64,000 nucleotides of DNA, from contig CANNFE010000010.1 in the NCBI GenBank assembly GCA_947503775.1, forward strand, positions 1-64,000. Direction: 5' to 3'. The DNA is from an uncultured Paracoccaceae bacterium (GTDB taxonomy: Bacteria; Pseudomonadota; Alphaproteobacteria; Rhodobacterales; Rhodobacteraceae). The notes below the pieces were generated by a model that had not been told where the DNA came from, searched no databases, and saw only the letters and a program-made list of their open reading frames with translations. The first letter of the stretch is position 1. Each line of letters starts with the position of its first letter. Shown here piece by piece: positions 1-10,561 of this stretch. The position numbers and the translations under genes were made by a program.

Positions 1-43
1 TACATCTGCAAAATCTGGACATCAGAGCCGAGCAGATTCATCG

Positions 44-709
44 TCAATCCGATCCACCAGATGCCGGACCTGAACACTTAGGGTAGACACCCGTCCACTT
101 GTTCGTGGCTTGAGCATCGTTGCAGGCCATCAGATCCATGCCATCGAGCCGGAACACGTCTTCCTTATCGTCGAAGTAAGGCGTGCCGCCACCAATCGAG
201 ACCCTCTCGATCCGCGACAAACCGGAGACGGACCAGCCAGGCCCCATGACCGTGTCGACGCTACGGGCGGTTCGATCGGCGCTGGAATACCGCAAGGCTA
301 GGTTTGGAACGAGCCCTCTGTAATCGGGAAGGTCGATTGGAATGGAGTAGGAGAATGCACCCGTATGGCCAATCCCATGGGGAACGGCGATCTCTGCTCC
401 TCGTGATGCACTACCAGAGGTATAATCTTGGAAAGACGGCTCAGAAGATGTATTCGACAGGGTCTGGGTCGATTGCTGATCGAGCAGCGCCTCGGCGGTT
501 TCATCCTTAGACTCTGAAGACGTGTCGCCAGTTTCGGTCGTTTCGTTGTCCGATTTGGATTCTTCCGGGATGTCAGTGGGGGCCGCATCGTCCGGGACGT
601 CGACTACGTTGGTCGGGTCGGTGTCAAGCGTTTGGTCTGCGTTGGTGTCTGCAAAAGCCGCACATGCAAAAGTGACGCTTAGTGCCAGCGCCGTCAAAAA
701 TGACTTCAT
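44..709 (-). pseudogene. 5' fragment of an SpvB/Rhs-type toxin gene
   Basis: The 221-residue product starts with a clear signal peptide (residues 1-20, ending CAAFA), followed by an acidic Asp/Glu/Thr/Ser-rich linker to about residue 95, and then the start of an SpvB-family beta-propeller domain (GIGHTGAFSYSIPIDLP, LRYSS, GPGWSVSGLS.IER, FRLDGMDLMAC). SpvB/TcdB-type proteins are normally well over 1,000 residues, so this stops within the first domain, at a TGA about 45 bases from the window edge, followed closely by a second in-frame TGA. I read it as a truncated or frameshifted remnant; another frame stays open to the edge. A short functional secreted protein is possible but unlikely. Confidence 0.6.
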
Positions 710-1155
710 CGAAAAACCGTCCCTTCCAATTCGCCACCATTGGTTGACGTCATCAATCGAGTCGTCAAGAGCGTGAGACTATTCAGAATACCTGGCTGGG
801 TGGCGGGCGCACTTTAGAGTGCCCCGTGTTTCTCTTGACGTCGAACAGGCCTCCGGCGTCCGGTAAAGGTGGATTTCATGAAGTAAACACAAATTGCTTC
901 CATACTTTCACCGGCCCCGCCTCGCCAATTAATGGCAGGCGCGAGCAGGCGGCGGCAGATTTATCTTTCTCAAGCCCAAGGTGCGTCCTAAGATCGAGCG
1001 CCAGTTTATCAAGCTCAGTCAGCGGTTCTGTCCGCTAGATTTCGCTATCCCTTTGATTTGTTGAAGCTTGCGCTGGGCCTGCTTCCAAAAAGCAGAGAGC
1101 AGATCGTAAGAAAACATCCTCTGCCATCGCCATCTCTAGAACTGGACGAGCTATC
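710..1155. other. gene-free stretch
   Basis: About 446 bases with no convincing gene. A minus-strand frame between roughly 873 and 1035 is open for about 50 codons but has no start codon or recognisable homology. It must contain the promoter of the SpvB-like fragment. I see no repeat, terminator hairpin or tRNA in it. Confidence 0.5.
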
Positions 1156-1395
1156 CTAAGCCTTGGCTGATGCCAGCTTTGCTTTGAGGGTTTCCTTTTC
1201 CCGCTCGAGCGTTTCGTTTCTTTGCTCGCTGAGCTGGTGCATGGCGCGGGCGTTGTCGAGCCGCTCTTTCCAGAAGGCGATGTCGGTGTCCGGTTCAGTC
1301 GAGATACGGTATTTCCAGATGACCCAGCCCATGGCGAGGCCCAGAAGGAAGGTGCAGGACAGGTAGATCAGGATCTGGGCTAGGGGCGTTAGCAT
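1156..1395 (-). CDS. small inner-membrane protein with coiled-coil tail
   Basis: A 79-residue protein with one N-terminal membrane segment (about residues 5-28, rich in Leu, Ile, Gly) followed by a charged alpha-helical tail (residues 40-79, heptad-like LEREKETLKAKLASAKA) that should form a coiled coil in the cytoplasm. It begins 40 bases after the upstream OmpA-family gene on the same strand and is probably cotranscribed with it. The pairing suggests a shared envelope-structure role, but I do not recognise the family. Confidence 0.65.
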   Translation of the reverse strand: MLTPLAQILIYLSCTFLLGLAMGWVIWKYRISTEPDTDIAFWKERLDNARAMHQLSEQRNETLEREKETLKAKLASAKA

Positions 1396-1435
1396 GGCCG
1401 CTCTCGCTTTGTGGTCATGGAGTGATCTTTGGCTG

Positions 1436-2362
1436 TCACAGCGGCAGCCAGCTGAGGTGGATGCGTTGGTTCAGGGACGGATCGGCTTCGCTTCCGCTTG
1501 ATGCGATCGGATCGCTTGCGCCGAAGCCGACGGCGCGCATCGCGTCCGGTGCGATGCCCTGATCCTGCAAGAAAGCGGAGACGGCTGCGGCGCGTCCGTT
1601 GCTGAGCAGCAGGTTGCTTGCCGCGCCGCCGGTGTTGTCGGTGTGTCCCTCGATCTGGAGCCGCAGCCCTTGCCGGATGCAATCCGCGGCGAGCGGGGCG
1701 AGCTCTTCAAGCGTTGCGATGGAGCTGTCTGAGAGCGTGGTTGTTCCGGGATCGAAGCTGATCGCCTGTTGGGCGAGCAGGGCGTCGGATTGCTCTTGAC
1801 AGGTCAGGGCGGCTGCGGTGTTTGCCGTCTCGATCATGCCTGTCAGCTCTGCGATCTGGTCCGTCCTTTCGGAGATCAGAGCGGCCTGTTGCTCGGTCTC
1901 TTCTATTAGCTGCGCGACTTCGGCCTCGCTGCGGGTAAGGGCTTCGGTTTTTTCGGCGGAACTGGCTTCGGCCGCGGCGATCTGGGCGGCAGCGGAGGCG
2001 GCGCTGTCTTCGAGCGCGCGGTTTTGGGTTTGCAGGTCCTCGATTTCGCCGGTCAGCGAAGCGATCGCCGCCTCCGCCTCTTCCGCGGTGCCTTTGGCAA
2101 GCAACTCGGCGTTTTCTGCTGTGGCGACCGCCAAGAGAGTGCGGGTGCTTTCAAGTTCCGAGGTGAGCTGGTCGCGCTCGGACTGGAGCGTTCCCAGTTG
2201 AGAGGTCTGCTCCTCGAGCGCCGATGTCAGCTCGGCTGCTTCGCTCGCTAGCCCCTGCTGGGTTGCGGCGGCGGTTGTTTGTCCGGTTCGGATGGTTTGC
2301 GTGGCGGCGAAGAACACACCGGCGGTCAGCGCAAGAACGCAGAGGATTAGGGACAGTTTCAT
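1436..2362 (-). CDS. OmpA-family protein with long coiled-coil stalk
   Basis: The 308-residue protein has an N-terminal membrane anchor or uncleaved signal (residues 3-20), a long Ala/Glu/Gln-rich coiled coil (about 35-185), and a C-terminal OmpA/MotB peptidoglycan-binding domain (about 195-305; LQIEGHTDNTGGAASNLLLS and the NQRIHLSW end). The architecture is that of a periplasm-spanning protein anchored in the inner membrane and gripping peptidoglycan. It heads a two-gene unit with the small membrane protein downstream. The usual second Arg of the NRR motif is replaced (NQR). Function beyond cell-wall tethering cannot be read from the sequence. Confidence 0.8.
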   Translation of the reverse strand: MKLSLILCVLALTAGVFFAATQTIRTGQTTAAATQQGLASEAAELTSALEEQTSQLGTLQSERDQLTSELESTRTLLAVATAENAELLAKGTAEEAEAAIASLTGEIEDLQTQNRALEDSAASAAAQIAAAEASSAEKTEALTRSEAEVAQLIEETEQQAALISERTDQIAELTGMIETANTAAALTCQEQSDALLAQQAISFDPGTTTLSDSSIATLEELAPLAADCIRQGLRLQIEGHTDNTGGAASNLLLSNGRAAAVSAFLQDQGIAPDAMRAVGFGASDPIASSGSEADPSLNQRIHLSWLPL

Positions 2363-2571
2363 CGTCAGATCACCGCAAACCTTGTATTGGGCGACCTAAA
2401 TGCCGCGCCCGTGTCGAAAAACAGTACAGCCAAGAGAGCGATAGCGGAATTCCCGTTTTGGTGTTTGAGATCGGACCGGATGCATGTTCTGTCCGTCGTC
2501 TTGGAAAGATCCGCCCCCTGAAGTCTTTGAGGATGCTTTCAGGCTTGAAGACAGACCTAGGATCGTGAAAT

Positions 2572-2595
2572 GGGCGGCCCGGTGTTAGGCCGCCC
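2572..2595 (-). terminator. hairpin terminator after the YceI-OmpA gene
   Basis: GGGCGGCC and its complement GGCCGCCC pair around an 8-base loop just beyond the stop codon of the minus-strand gene ending at 2611. On the minus strand the stem is followed by ATTT, a weak U run. Confidence 0.6.
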
Positions 2596-2610
2596 TTTCT
2601 CGTCTGCGGC

Positions 2611-3678
2611 CTAGCCGTCGACCACTGTGAATTCGATCCGGCGATTGCGCTGCTTGTTTTCGATCGAGGTGTTGGCCACGACCGGAACGGTTTCGCCAAA
2701 CCCGACTGCCGCGATCCGCTCTCCATCCGCGCCCGCTTCGACCAGATAGGCGCGGACGGATCTTGCGCGCGCCTCCGACAGGATCTGGTTCAGATCTTCG
2801 CTGCCGTCGGAATCAGTGTGACCATCGACCCGAATTGCAAGTTCGGGGCAGCGATCGATCATCTCGACGATGCTGTCGAGCAGCAGGTTGCTTTCGCGTC
2901 GCAGATCCGCGCTGCCGCGTGCGAAGACGATATTGTCCGTCCACGACATAATCTTGAACCGGCCCTTGCAGGCCTCGAGCGAAAAGTCACCTTCCTCTTC
3001 CATGGCGACATCCATCAGACCCGCATCGGCTTCCATTTCGGCGGATGCGACCTGATAGGCTGCGGGGGAGGTGGCCCGGTTGAAGGTGAAATCGAAGGTG
3101 ACCGTCGCCGAGGGGATGATCTCGACTTTTGCGGCCTCCTCGAGTTTGGCCACGCCATCCTCCAGCCCGAAGTCCTGAATGGGCAGGGAAATGGGCGTGC
3201 TGGAGGTGACGGCGACGGTATCCTCGTCGAGCAGCATCACCGCGATTTCCGCTTCGCGGTCTGAGGTCACGCCATGCAAATCGATGGTGTAGTCGGCCAT
3301 CATCACCTTGCGGCGCACGTCCCTCAGATCGGCAAGATCCTCCGAATCGAGCTGCATCGTGATGACTGCTTCGGGATGTTGGAAGGTTTCAAAGAGAAGG
3401 AACCGCATGCGCACATTGCGCAGATCGACATTCGTATCGACCGAATCCATCAACACGCGCACAGTCGCAAGGCCGGTTTCGTCGATGGTTCCGGCATAGG
3501 ATCCGAAGGTGCTGGATTCGACCTTGGTTTCATTTTTGACCGACTGAAACCGCAGTGCGGAGGTTTCGGGATTCAGGGTCCAGCCGGGCGCGAAGACGTT
3601 CTCTTGCGCGATGGCCTGCTGCGATCCGGCGCAGATCAGCCCAACGACAAGCGCCTGCTTCCATCCTGCAGATCCCAT
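2611..3678 (-). CDS. YceI-like domain fused to OmpA domain
   Basis: I choose the ATG at 3678 (AAGAG Shine-Dalgarno 8 bases upstream) because it gives a clean signal peptide (VVGLICAGSQQAIA); an in-frame start at 3771 would add an implausible leader. The 355-residue product has a YceI-like lipocalin domain at about 25-210 (WTLNPETSALRFQSVK, FGSYAGTID, ADYTIDLHGVT) and a C-terminal OmpA/MotB peptidoglycan-binding domain at about 240-355 (IRVDGHTDSDGS, NKQRNRRIEF). YceI domains bind isoprenoid-like lipids in a beta-barrel; OmpA domains hold peptidoglycan. The fusion predicts a wall-anchored periplasmic lipid-binding protein. The two-domain assignment is from motifs, so the YceI part is less certain than the OmpA part. 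Confidence 0.8.
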   Translation of the reverse strand: MGSAGWKQALVVGLICAGSQQAIAQENVFAPGWTLNPETSALRFQSVKNETKVESSTFGSYAGTIDETGLATVRVLMDSVDTNVDLRNVRMRFLLFETFQHPEAVITMQLDSEDLADLRDVRRKVMMADYTIDLHGVTSDREAEIAVMLLDEDTVAVTSSTPISLPIQDFGLEDGVAKLEEAAKVEIIPSATVTFDFTFNRATSPAAYQVASAEMEADAGLMDVAMEEEGDFSLEACKGRFKIMSWTDNIVFARGSADLRRESNLLLDSIVEMIDRCPELAIRVDGHTDSDGSEDLNQILSEARARSVRAYLVEAGADGERIAAVGFGETVPVVANTSIENKQRNRRIEFTVVDG

Positions 3679-3928
3679 CTGTTTACTCTTTAACACACCC
3701 GTTCTCCCCTGACAGACTTCGTAAAACACGCCGCTGGCGAAGGCGCCGACATCCTTTAGGCCGCACAACACTGGTTGGGAGGCCTCTGTCCTACTTCGGG
3801 AGGCGAATGTTTCCAGAATTGGACAGAACTATGATCAATTCTTGACGCAATCATAAAGAGTACTGAAGCCGGTCGGTCCACTGCGGAGCGGTCATAGCCA
3901 GTATCGGTGCCGAGTGTGGGGAGAGAAC

Positions 3929-4507
3929 ATGGTTCGAGGAGTGGTTTTGGGACTGGCGCTTTGGGGCGCTGCCGGGACGGGTTTGGTGGCGCAGGAGACG
4001 CAAGGGGATGCCGCGCCTTTGAGCGAAGAGGCTCAGGCTTGGAATGACGTGAAGCAGAGCGATGCGTCATCGGATGTGTTCGAGTTTATCGAGCGCTATC
4101 CGAATGGAGAGTTTTCGAAAGAGGCGAAGGCTCTGATGATCGATCTGCTTTGGATGGAGATGGCGGCGGACGGGCCGGCCCCCTCGGTGGATGCGTCCGA
4201 GGACAGTGAGGTGACGCCGGTGACGTTCGGTGCGCCGTTGACTGTCGGGGCGCCCGAGATCGTCGGCAGGTCGATCGAAGAGTTGATCGCGGGCAATCCT
4301 CTTTTTCCTCCGGTGGAGGGGCTGCCCGAGGAGTTCTGGAAAGAGCAGGGCTGTTCGAGCTGTCATGAATGGCAGCGGGCAAACCTGTGCGATCAGGCGA
4401 ATACCTACCTTGGGGATGCGGGCGGTGAGAACCTGTCCAAGCAGCATCCCTATGGCGGAAGTTTCAAGCTGAGCTTGCGCGATTGGGCGATTGGCGGCTG
4501 CGAATAG
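3929..4507 (+). CDS. secreted protein with CxxCH haem-c-type motif
   Basis: The ATG at 3929, preceded by GGGGAGAG, gives a 192-residue protein with a signal peptide (residues 1-21, ending LVAQ). An in-frame ATG 15 bases earlier is less well placed. Residues 45-75 (DVFEFIERYPNGEFSKEAKALM) match the short helical repeat found in many Rhodobacteraceae envelope proteins. Near the C-terminus there is a CSSCH motif (Cys142, Cys145, His146) with further Cys at 154 and 191. A CxxCH in an exported protein is the attachment site for haem c, but the surrounding fold is not one I recognise and the extra cysteines could instead form disulphides. It stands alone, between the minus-strand OmpA genes and oxyR. 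Confidence 0.75.
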   Translation: MVRGVVLGLALWGAAGTGLVAQETQGDAAPLSEEAQAWNDVKQSDASSDVFEFIERYPNGEFSKEAKALMIDLLWMEMAADGPAPSVDASEDSEVTPVTFGAPLTVGAPEIVGRSIEELIAGNPLFPPVEGLPEEFWKEQGCSSCHEWQRANLCDQANTYLGDAGGENLSKQHPYGGSFKLSLRDWAIGGCE

Positions 4508-4550
4508 AAGGGCTGGTGGGTGAAATGAGAAGGCTGGAGGGCCTTGTCGT

Positions 4551-5462
4551 TTACGGGGCGCGGGTGCCGGGCCGGGCCTGACCCAGTTGCCGGAGGATGG
4601 ATCCCAGTTCCATCAACTGGGTTTCCAGCGGATTTGTCTTTCTCCAGATCATCCCGATCGTGCGCTTGGGCGTGTTTTTCGCAAACTTTGCGACAGAGAC
4701 GGTCGTTCCGTTGGTTTCAAGCGGGACGGCCATTTCCGGGATGAGCGTGAGGCCAAGGCCGGCATTGACCATCTGGACGAGCGTCGACAAGGACGTGCCT
4801 TCCATCCGAAGGGTCGGATCGGATTTGCTGATGTCGCAAAAAGAGAGGGCCTGATCGCGAAAGCAATGCCCTTCCTCCAGAAGGAGCAGTTTCATCTGCT
4901 GGAGGCGGTCGGGGCTAGGGACGGGCTGGGCGGCATCCTTCTGGGCGCGGACGAGAACGAATTCCTCGTCGAAGAGGGCAAATTCCCGCAAGCTGGGTTC
5001 GGAGATCGGCAGGGCCGCGACAACGAAGTCGAGCCGCGATTGTTGCAGATCGTCGATCAGGGACTGGGTGACCGTTTCTCGCGGATGGATCTCGAGATCG
5101 GGGAACTCGATCGACAAGCGGTGGATGATCGCCGTTAGAAGATAGGGGGCCACGGTCGGGATGATCCCCATGCGCAGCGTGCCTTTGATCGGTCCGCCTG
5201 CAAGGCGCGCAAGTTCCGAAATCTCCTCGACATCCGACAGGATCTTTCGCGCCCTGATATGAAATTCTTCGCCCAGCGTCGTCAGACGGATTTTGCGGGC
5301 GGTGCGTTCGACGAGAGGCGCGCCCAGCAGAGTCTCAAGCTCTTTTATCTGGGCCGAAAGCGCCGGTTGCGAGATCGCGCAGGCCTCGGCCGCGCGGCCA
5401 AAATGGCCGATCCGCGCCAGAGCATCGAAATAGCGGAAGTGTTTGATGGTGAAATTAATCAT
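4551..5462 (-). CDS. oxyR: hydrogen-peroxide-responsive LysR regulator OxyR
   Basis: A 303-residue LysR-family regulator: winged helix-turn-helix at residues 1-60 (FGRAAEACAISQPALSAQIK) and a substrate-type effector domain from about 90. It carries two cysteines nine residues apart (Cys200 and Cys209, in GHCFRDQALSFC), the same spacing and context as the redox pair of Escherichia coli OxyR, so disulphide switching by peroxide is expected. It is transcribed divergently from katG across a 107-base gap, the usual arrangement for OxyR control of catalase-peroxidase. I could not identify a convincing four-element OxyR site in the gap by eye. Confidence 0.93.
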   Translation of the reverse strand: MINFTIKHFRYFDALARIGHFGRAAEACAISQPALSAQIKELETLLGAPLVERTARKIRLTTLGEEFHIRARKILSDVEEISELARLAGGPIKGTLRMGIIPTVAPYLLTAIIHRLSIEFPDLEIHPRETVTQSLIDDLQQSRLDFVVAALPISEPSLREFALFDEEFVLVRAQKDAAQPVPSPDRLQQMKLLLLEEGHCFRDQALSFCDISKSDPTLRMEGTSLSTLVQMVNAGLGLTLIPEMAVPLETNGTTVSVAKFAKNTPKRTIGMIWRKTNPLETQLMELGSILRQLGQARPGTRAP

Positions 5463-5470
5463 CAGCTTAG

Positions 5471-7747
<2,277 letters not shown>

Positions 7748-7769
7748 GGTATCGGACGTTCGGACGTTT

Positions 7770-7799
7770 GGGCGGCCGTTCGAGGCCGCCCGAATTTTT
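7770..7799 (+). terminator. rho-independent terminator of katG
   Basis: GGGCGGCC pairs with GGCCGCCC around a 6-base loop, followed by GAATTTTT, 22 bases after the katG stop. Confidence 0.9.
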
Positions 7800-7864
7800 C
7801 TTGGGCGTGGACTGGGTCTTGACCGAAAGAGCGGCCCTGATGGACTGCACAGGTTTTTGCGATC

Positions 7865-8239
7865 TTATCGCGCTGTGTTAGGCGCCCCCTCTTGCAGAGC
7901 GATCGCGGTGATTTCGATAAGCGTGACGTCATCGCCAAGATCGGCCCCGACGCATGCTCTTTGAGGCCAGTTTTCTGCCGGTCCAATCCAATCGCACCAG
8001 ACCTTATCCATATCGGCCTTCATTGACATATCACCTAGGAACACCGTCACCTGAAGGAGCTTGTCTTTGGAGCTGCCCACCTGCGCCAGCATCTCATCGA
8101 AAAACCTCAGACAGTTGAGGGTTTGTTGCGTTATTCCTGGTGCCGCAGCTGGGTCATACGCAACCAGATAGGCTGTCCCGTTGCAGGAGACGGCATCGCT
8201 TCGCCCTTGAGCGCTGCTTGGGATCCGGTTGATTGTCAT
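7865..8239 (-). CDS. RidA/YjgF-family protein
   Basis: A 124-residue protein of the RidA (YjgF/YER057c/UK114) family, which hydrolyses reactive enamine/imine intermediates or has related small-molecule roles. Visible family features are the N-terminal strand (AVSCNGTAYLVAY), the helix with QQTLNCLRFFDEMLAQVGSSKDKLLQVTVFLGDM, and the C-terminal PQRACVGADLGDD...IEITAIAL. The canonical catalytic Arg of RidA (in the RxxVxVxxLP region) falls where this protein reads PQRACVGAD, and the usual Pro after Leu is missing, so deaminase activity is uncertain. It lies convergent with katG and shares no operon partner. Confidence 0.85.
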   Translation of the reverse strand: MTINRIPSSAQGRSDAVSCNGTAYLVAYDPAAAPGITQQTLNCLRFFDEMLAQVGSSKDKLLQVTVFLGDMSMKADMDKVWCDWIGPAENWPQRACVGADLGDDVTLIEITAIALQEGAPNTAR

Positions 8240-8452
8240 TGCTTGTCCTATGACGTGCTCTGCCTATCCCGTATCCGAGCGCAATCAATGGCTTGATTGC
8301 AAGGGAGGTTTTTCTGCGCTGAACACCATGACATGGTCCGTCGACGAGGCGCGGGGCTTCAGTGGGTGGTTCAATTTGGACAGATCTCGACGATCTGCTT
8401 ACAAATCGGAAGGATTTGAGGCATCGAAGTGAGAGTAATCGGGGAGACGATA

Positions 8453-9586
8453 ATGAATAGACGAGTTCTGGGTGCCGCCGCTGTTGCGGCTCTTTGCGCG
8501 ACGACGGCCATGGCAGATATCAAGGTCGGGATGATCACGACACTTTCGGGCGGCGGTGCGGGCCTGGGGATCGATGTGCGCGACGGGTTCATGCTGGCGA
8601 TCGCGCAATCGGGCCGCGAGGATATCGAGGTGGTGATCGAGGACGATCAGCGCAAACCCGACATTGCTGTGCAGCTTTCGGACAAGCTGATCCAGTCCGA
8701 GCGGGTGGATATCATGACCGGGATCATCTGGTCCAACCTTGCGATGGCGGTCGTTCCGGCGGCGGTGAACCAGGATGTGTTTTATCTCTCGCCCAATGCC
8801 GGTCCGTCCCCTTTGGCCGGGGCAGGCTGTCATCCGAACTATTTCAACGTGGCCTGGCAGAACGACAATCTGCACGAGGCGGCAGGCGCCCATGCGACTG
8901 CGGCGGGCTATGACAGGAGCTTTATCCTCGCGCCGAATTACCCGGCGGGCACCGATGCGCTGACGGGGTACAAGCGGTTCTTCGACGGCGATCTGGCGGG
9001 CGAGGTCTACACCCAGCTGGGCCAGACCGATTATGCCGCCGAGATCGCGCAGATCCGGGCGAGCGATGCGGACAGCGTCTTCTTTTTCCTGCCGGGCGGG
9101 ATGGGGATCTCCTTTCTCAAGCAATATGCCGATAGCGGGATCGATTTGCCGGTCGTCGGACCGGCCTTCAGTTTCGATCAGGGCATTCTGCAGGCGGTCG
9201 AGGAGGCGGCGCTGGGCGTCGTGAACACCTCCCAGTGGAGCAAGGATATCGACAACCCGACCAACGCGGCCTTTGTCGAGAGCTTTCAGGCGGAATACGG
9301 GCGGTTGCCGTCGCTTTATGCCAGCCAGGGATTTGATACGGCGAACCTGCTTTTGTCGGCCCTGGAGAGGGCTGCACCTTCTGATGCAGATGCGTTTCGC
9401 GAGGCGTTGCGGGCCGCTGATTTCGACAGCACACGCGGCGAGTTTTCCTTTGGTCCCAATCACCATCCGGTGCAGACGATCTATGCGCGCGAGGTGATCA
9501 AGGAGGGTGATGTCTTTACCAATCGGATCATCGGCACGGCGCTGGAAAACCATTCCGACGCTTACGCCGCCGATTGCAAGATGTGA
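8453..9586 (+). CDS. periplasmic substrate-binding protein of a Liv-type ABC transporter
   Basis: The ATG at 8453 (GGGGAGACGATA upstream) gives a signal peptide MNRRVLGAAAVAALCATTAMA; an in-frame ATG 24 bases earlier would add eight residues. The 377-residue product is a type-I periplasmic binding protein of the branched-chain amino acid/amide family (DIKVGMITTLSGGGAGLGIDVRDGF, VEVVIEDDQRKPDIAVQL, MTGIIWSNLAMAV). It heads a five-gene operon with matching permease and ATPase genes. The ligand cannot be read from sequence: the family takes up branched-chain amino acids, urea, amides and aromatic acids. Confidence 0.92.
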   Translation: MNRRVLGAAAVAALCATTAMADIKVGMITTLSGGGAGLGIDVRDGFMLAIAQSGREDIEVVIEDDQRKPDIAVQLSDKLIQSERVDIMTGIIWSNLAMAVVPAAVNQDVFYLSPNAGPSPLAGAGCHPNYFNVAWQNDNLHEAAGAHATAAGYDRSFILAPNYPAGTDALTGYKRFFDGDLAGEVYTQLGQTDYAAEIAQIRASDADSVFFFLPGGMGISFLKQYADSGIDLPVVGPAFSFDQGILQAVEEAALGVVNTSQWSKDIDNPTNAAFVESFQAEYGRLPSLYASQGFDTANLLLSALERAAPSDADAFREALRAADFDSTRGEFSFGPNHHPVQTIYAREVIKEGDVFTNRIIGTALENHSDAYAADCKM

Positions 9587-9594
9587 CGTGCCCC

Positions 9595-9624
9595 GGCCTG
9601 CCCCTGCATTGCGAGGGGCAGGCC
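9595..9624 (+). promoter_or_regulatory. intercistronic hairpin in the liv-type operon
   Basis: GGCCTGCCCCT pairs perfectly with AGGGGCAGGCC around an 8-base loop, between the binding-protein stop and the first permease gene. It lacks a U run, so it is more likely an mRNA-stabilising or attenuating stem that keeps binding protein levels above the membrane components than a full terminator. Confidence 0.75.
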
Positions 9625-9640
9625 ATGATCCAGAGTTTTC

Positions 9641-10561
9641 ATGCCCTCACTCCTTATCATCGAGCAGATCCTCAACGGTCTGCAATTTGGCGTCATGCTG
9701 TTCCTAATGGCGGCAGGCCTGACATTGATCTTTGGCGTGATGGGTCTGATCAACCTTGCCCATGGCTCGCTTTATATGGTCGGAGCCTTTGCGGCGGCTG
9801 CCGTGGCGGGCGCCACGGGATCCTTTTTTCTGGGCCTTGTCGCGGCGCTGGTGGCGGCGGCCTTTGCCGGCGCGATCGTCGAGATCGTGGTGATCCGGCG
9901 GCTTTATAAGGCGGCGCATCTCGATCAGGTTCTGGCGACCTTCGCGCTGATCCTGATCTTTTCGGAAGGCACGCGATGGGTCTTTGGCTCTTTTCCGCTG
10001 TTTCTGGACATTCCGGATGCCATTTCCGGGCCGGTCACGTTGCCTGGCGGAATCGAGTATCCGCTTTATCGGCTCGTCCTGATCGGCATCGGGCTGGCGG
10101 TTGCGGTCGGTCTTTGGGCGCTGATCGAGCGGACGCGGATCGGCATCCAGATCCGTGCAGGCGAAAACGACCGCGAGATGATCGCAGCGCTGGGGATCGA
10201 TATCTCGAAGCTTTATACGCTTGTCTTTGCCCTTGGCGCGGCGCTGGCTGGGCTGGCCGGAGCGCTGGTCGGGGCGATCCAGTCGGTGCAGGTCGGGATG
10301 GGCGAGCCGGTGCTGATCCTGGCCTTTGTGGTGATCGTCATCGGCGGTATCGGATCGATCCGGGGGGCCTTTGTCGGAGCGCTTCTGGTCGGGCTGACCG
10401 ATACGTTGGGTGGGGTCTTTCTGCCCGAGCTTTTCAAGCTCTTCATGGAGGCGGGCGCGGCGCAAAGAAGCGGGTCGGCCATCGCGTCGATGGGCATCTA
10501 TATCCTGATGGGGCTGGTGCTGGTCTGGCGCCCCACCGGTCTTTTTGGAGCGCGCGCATGA
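9641..10561 (+). CDS. livH: Liv-type ABC transporter permease 1
   Basis: A 306-residue, strongly hydrophobic inner-membrane permease with about eight membrane segments and the LivH signature near the start (LQFGVMLFLMAAGLTLIFGVMGLINLAHGSLYM) and the coupling-loop region GAAIA-like ALGAALAGLAGALVG. It forms the translocation pore together with the next gene product. It is followed by a 4-base ATGA overlap with that gene, indicating translational coupling. The symbol is by family; the substrate is not known. Confidence 0.93.
   Translation: MPSLLIIEQILNGLQFGVMLFLMAAGLTLIFGVMGLINLAHGSLYMVGAFAAAAVAGATGSFFLGLVAALVAAAFAGAIVEIVVIRRLYKAAHLDQVLATFALILIFSEGTRWVFGSFPLFLDIPDAISGPVTLPGGIEYPLYRLVLIGIGLAVAVGLWALIERTRIGIQIRAGENDREMIAALGIDISKLYTLVFALGAALAGLAGALVGAIQSVQVGMGEPVLILAFVVIVIGGIGSIRGAFVGALLVGLTDTLGGVFLPELFKLFMEAGAAQRSGSAIASMGIYILMGLVLVWRPTGLFGARA

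Noticed and set aside
826-1038. A 70-codon plus-strand frame downstream of the SpvB fragment promoter
   Set aside because: Serine/arginine-rich low-information product without a ribosome site. No supporting family or context.
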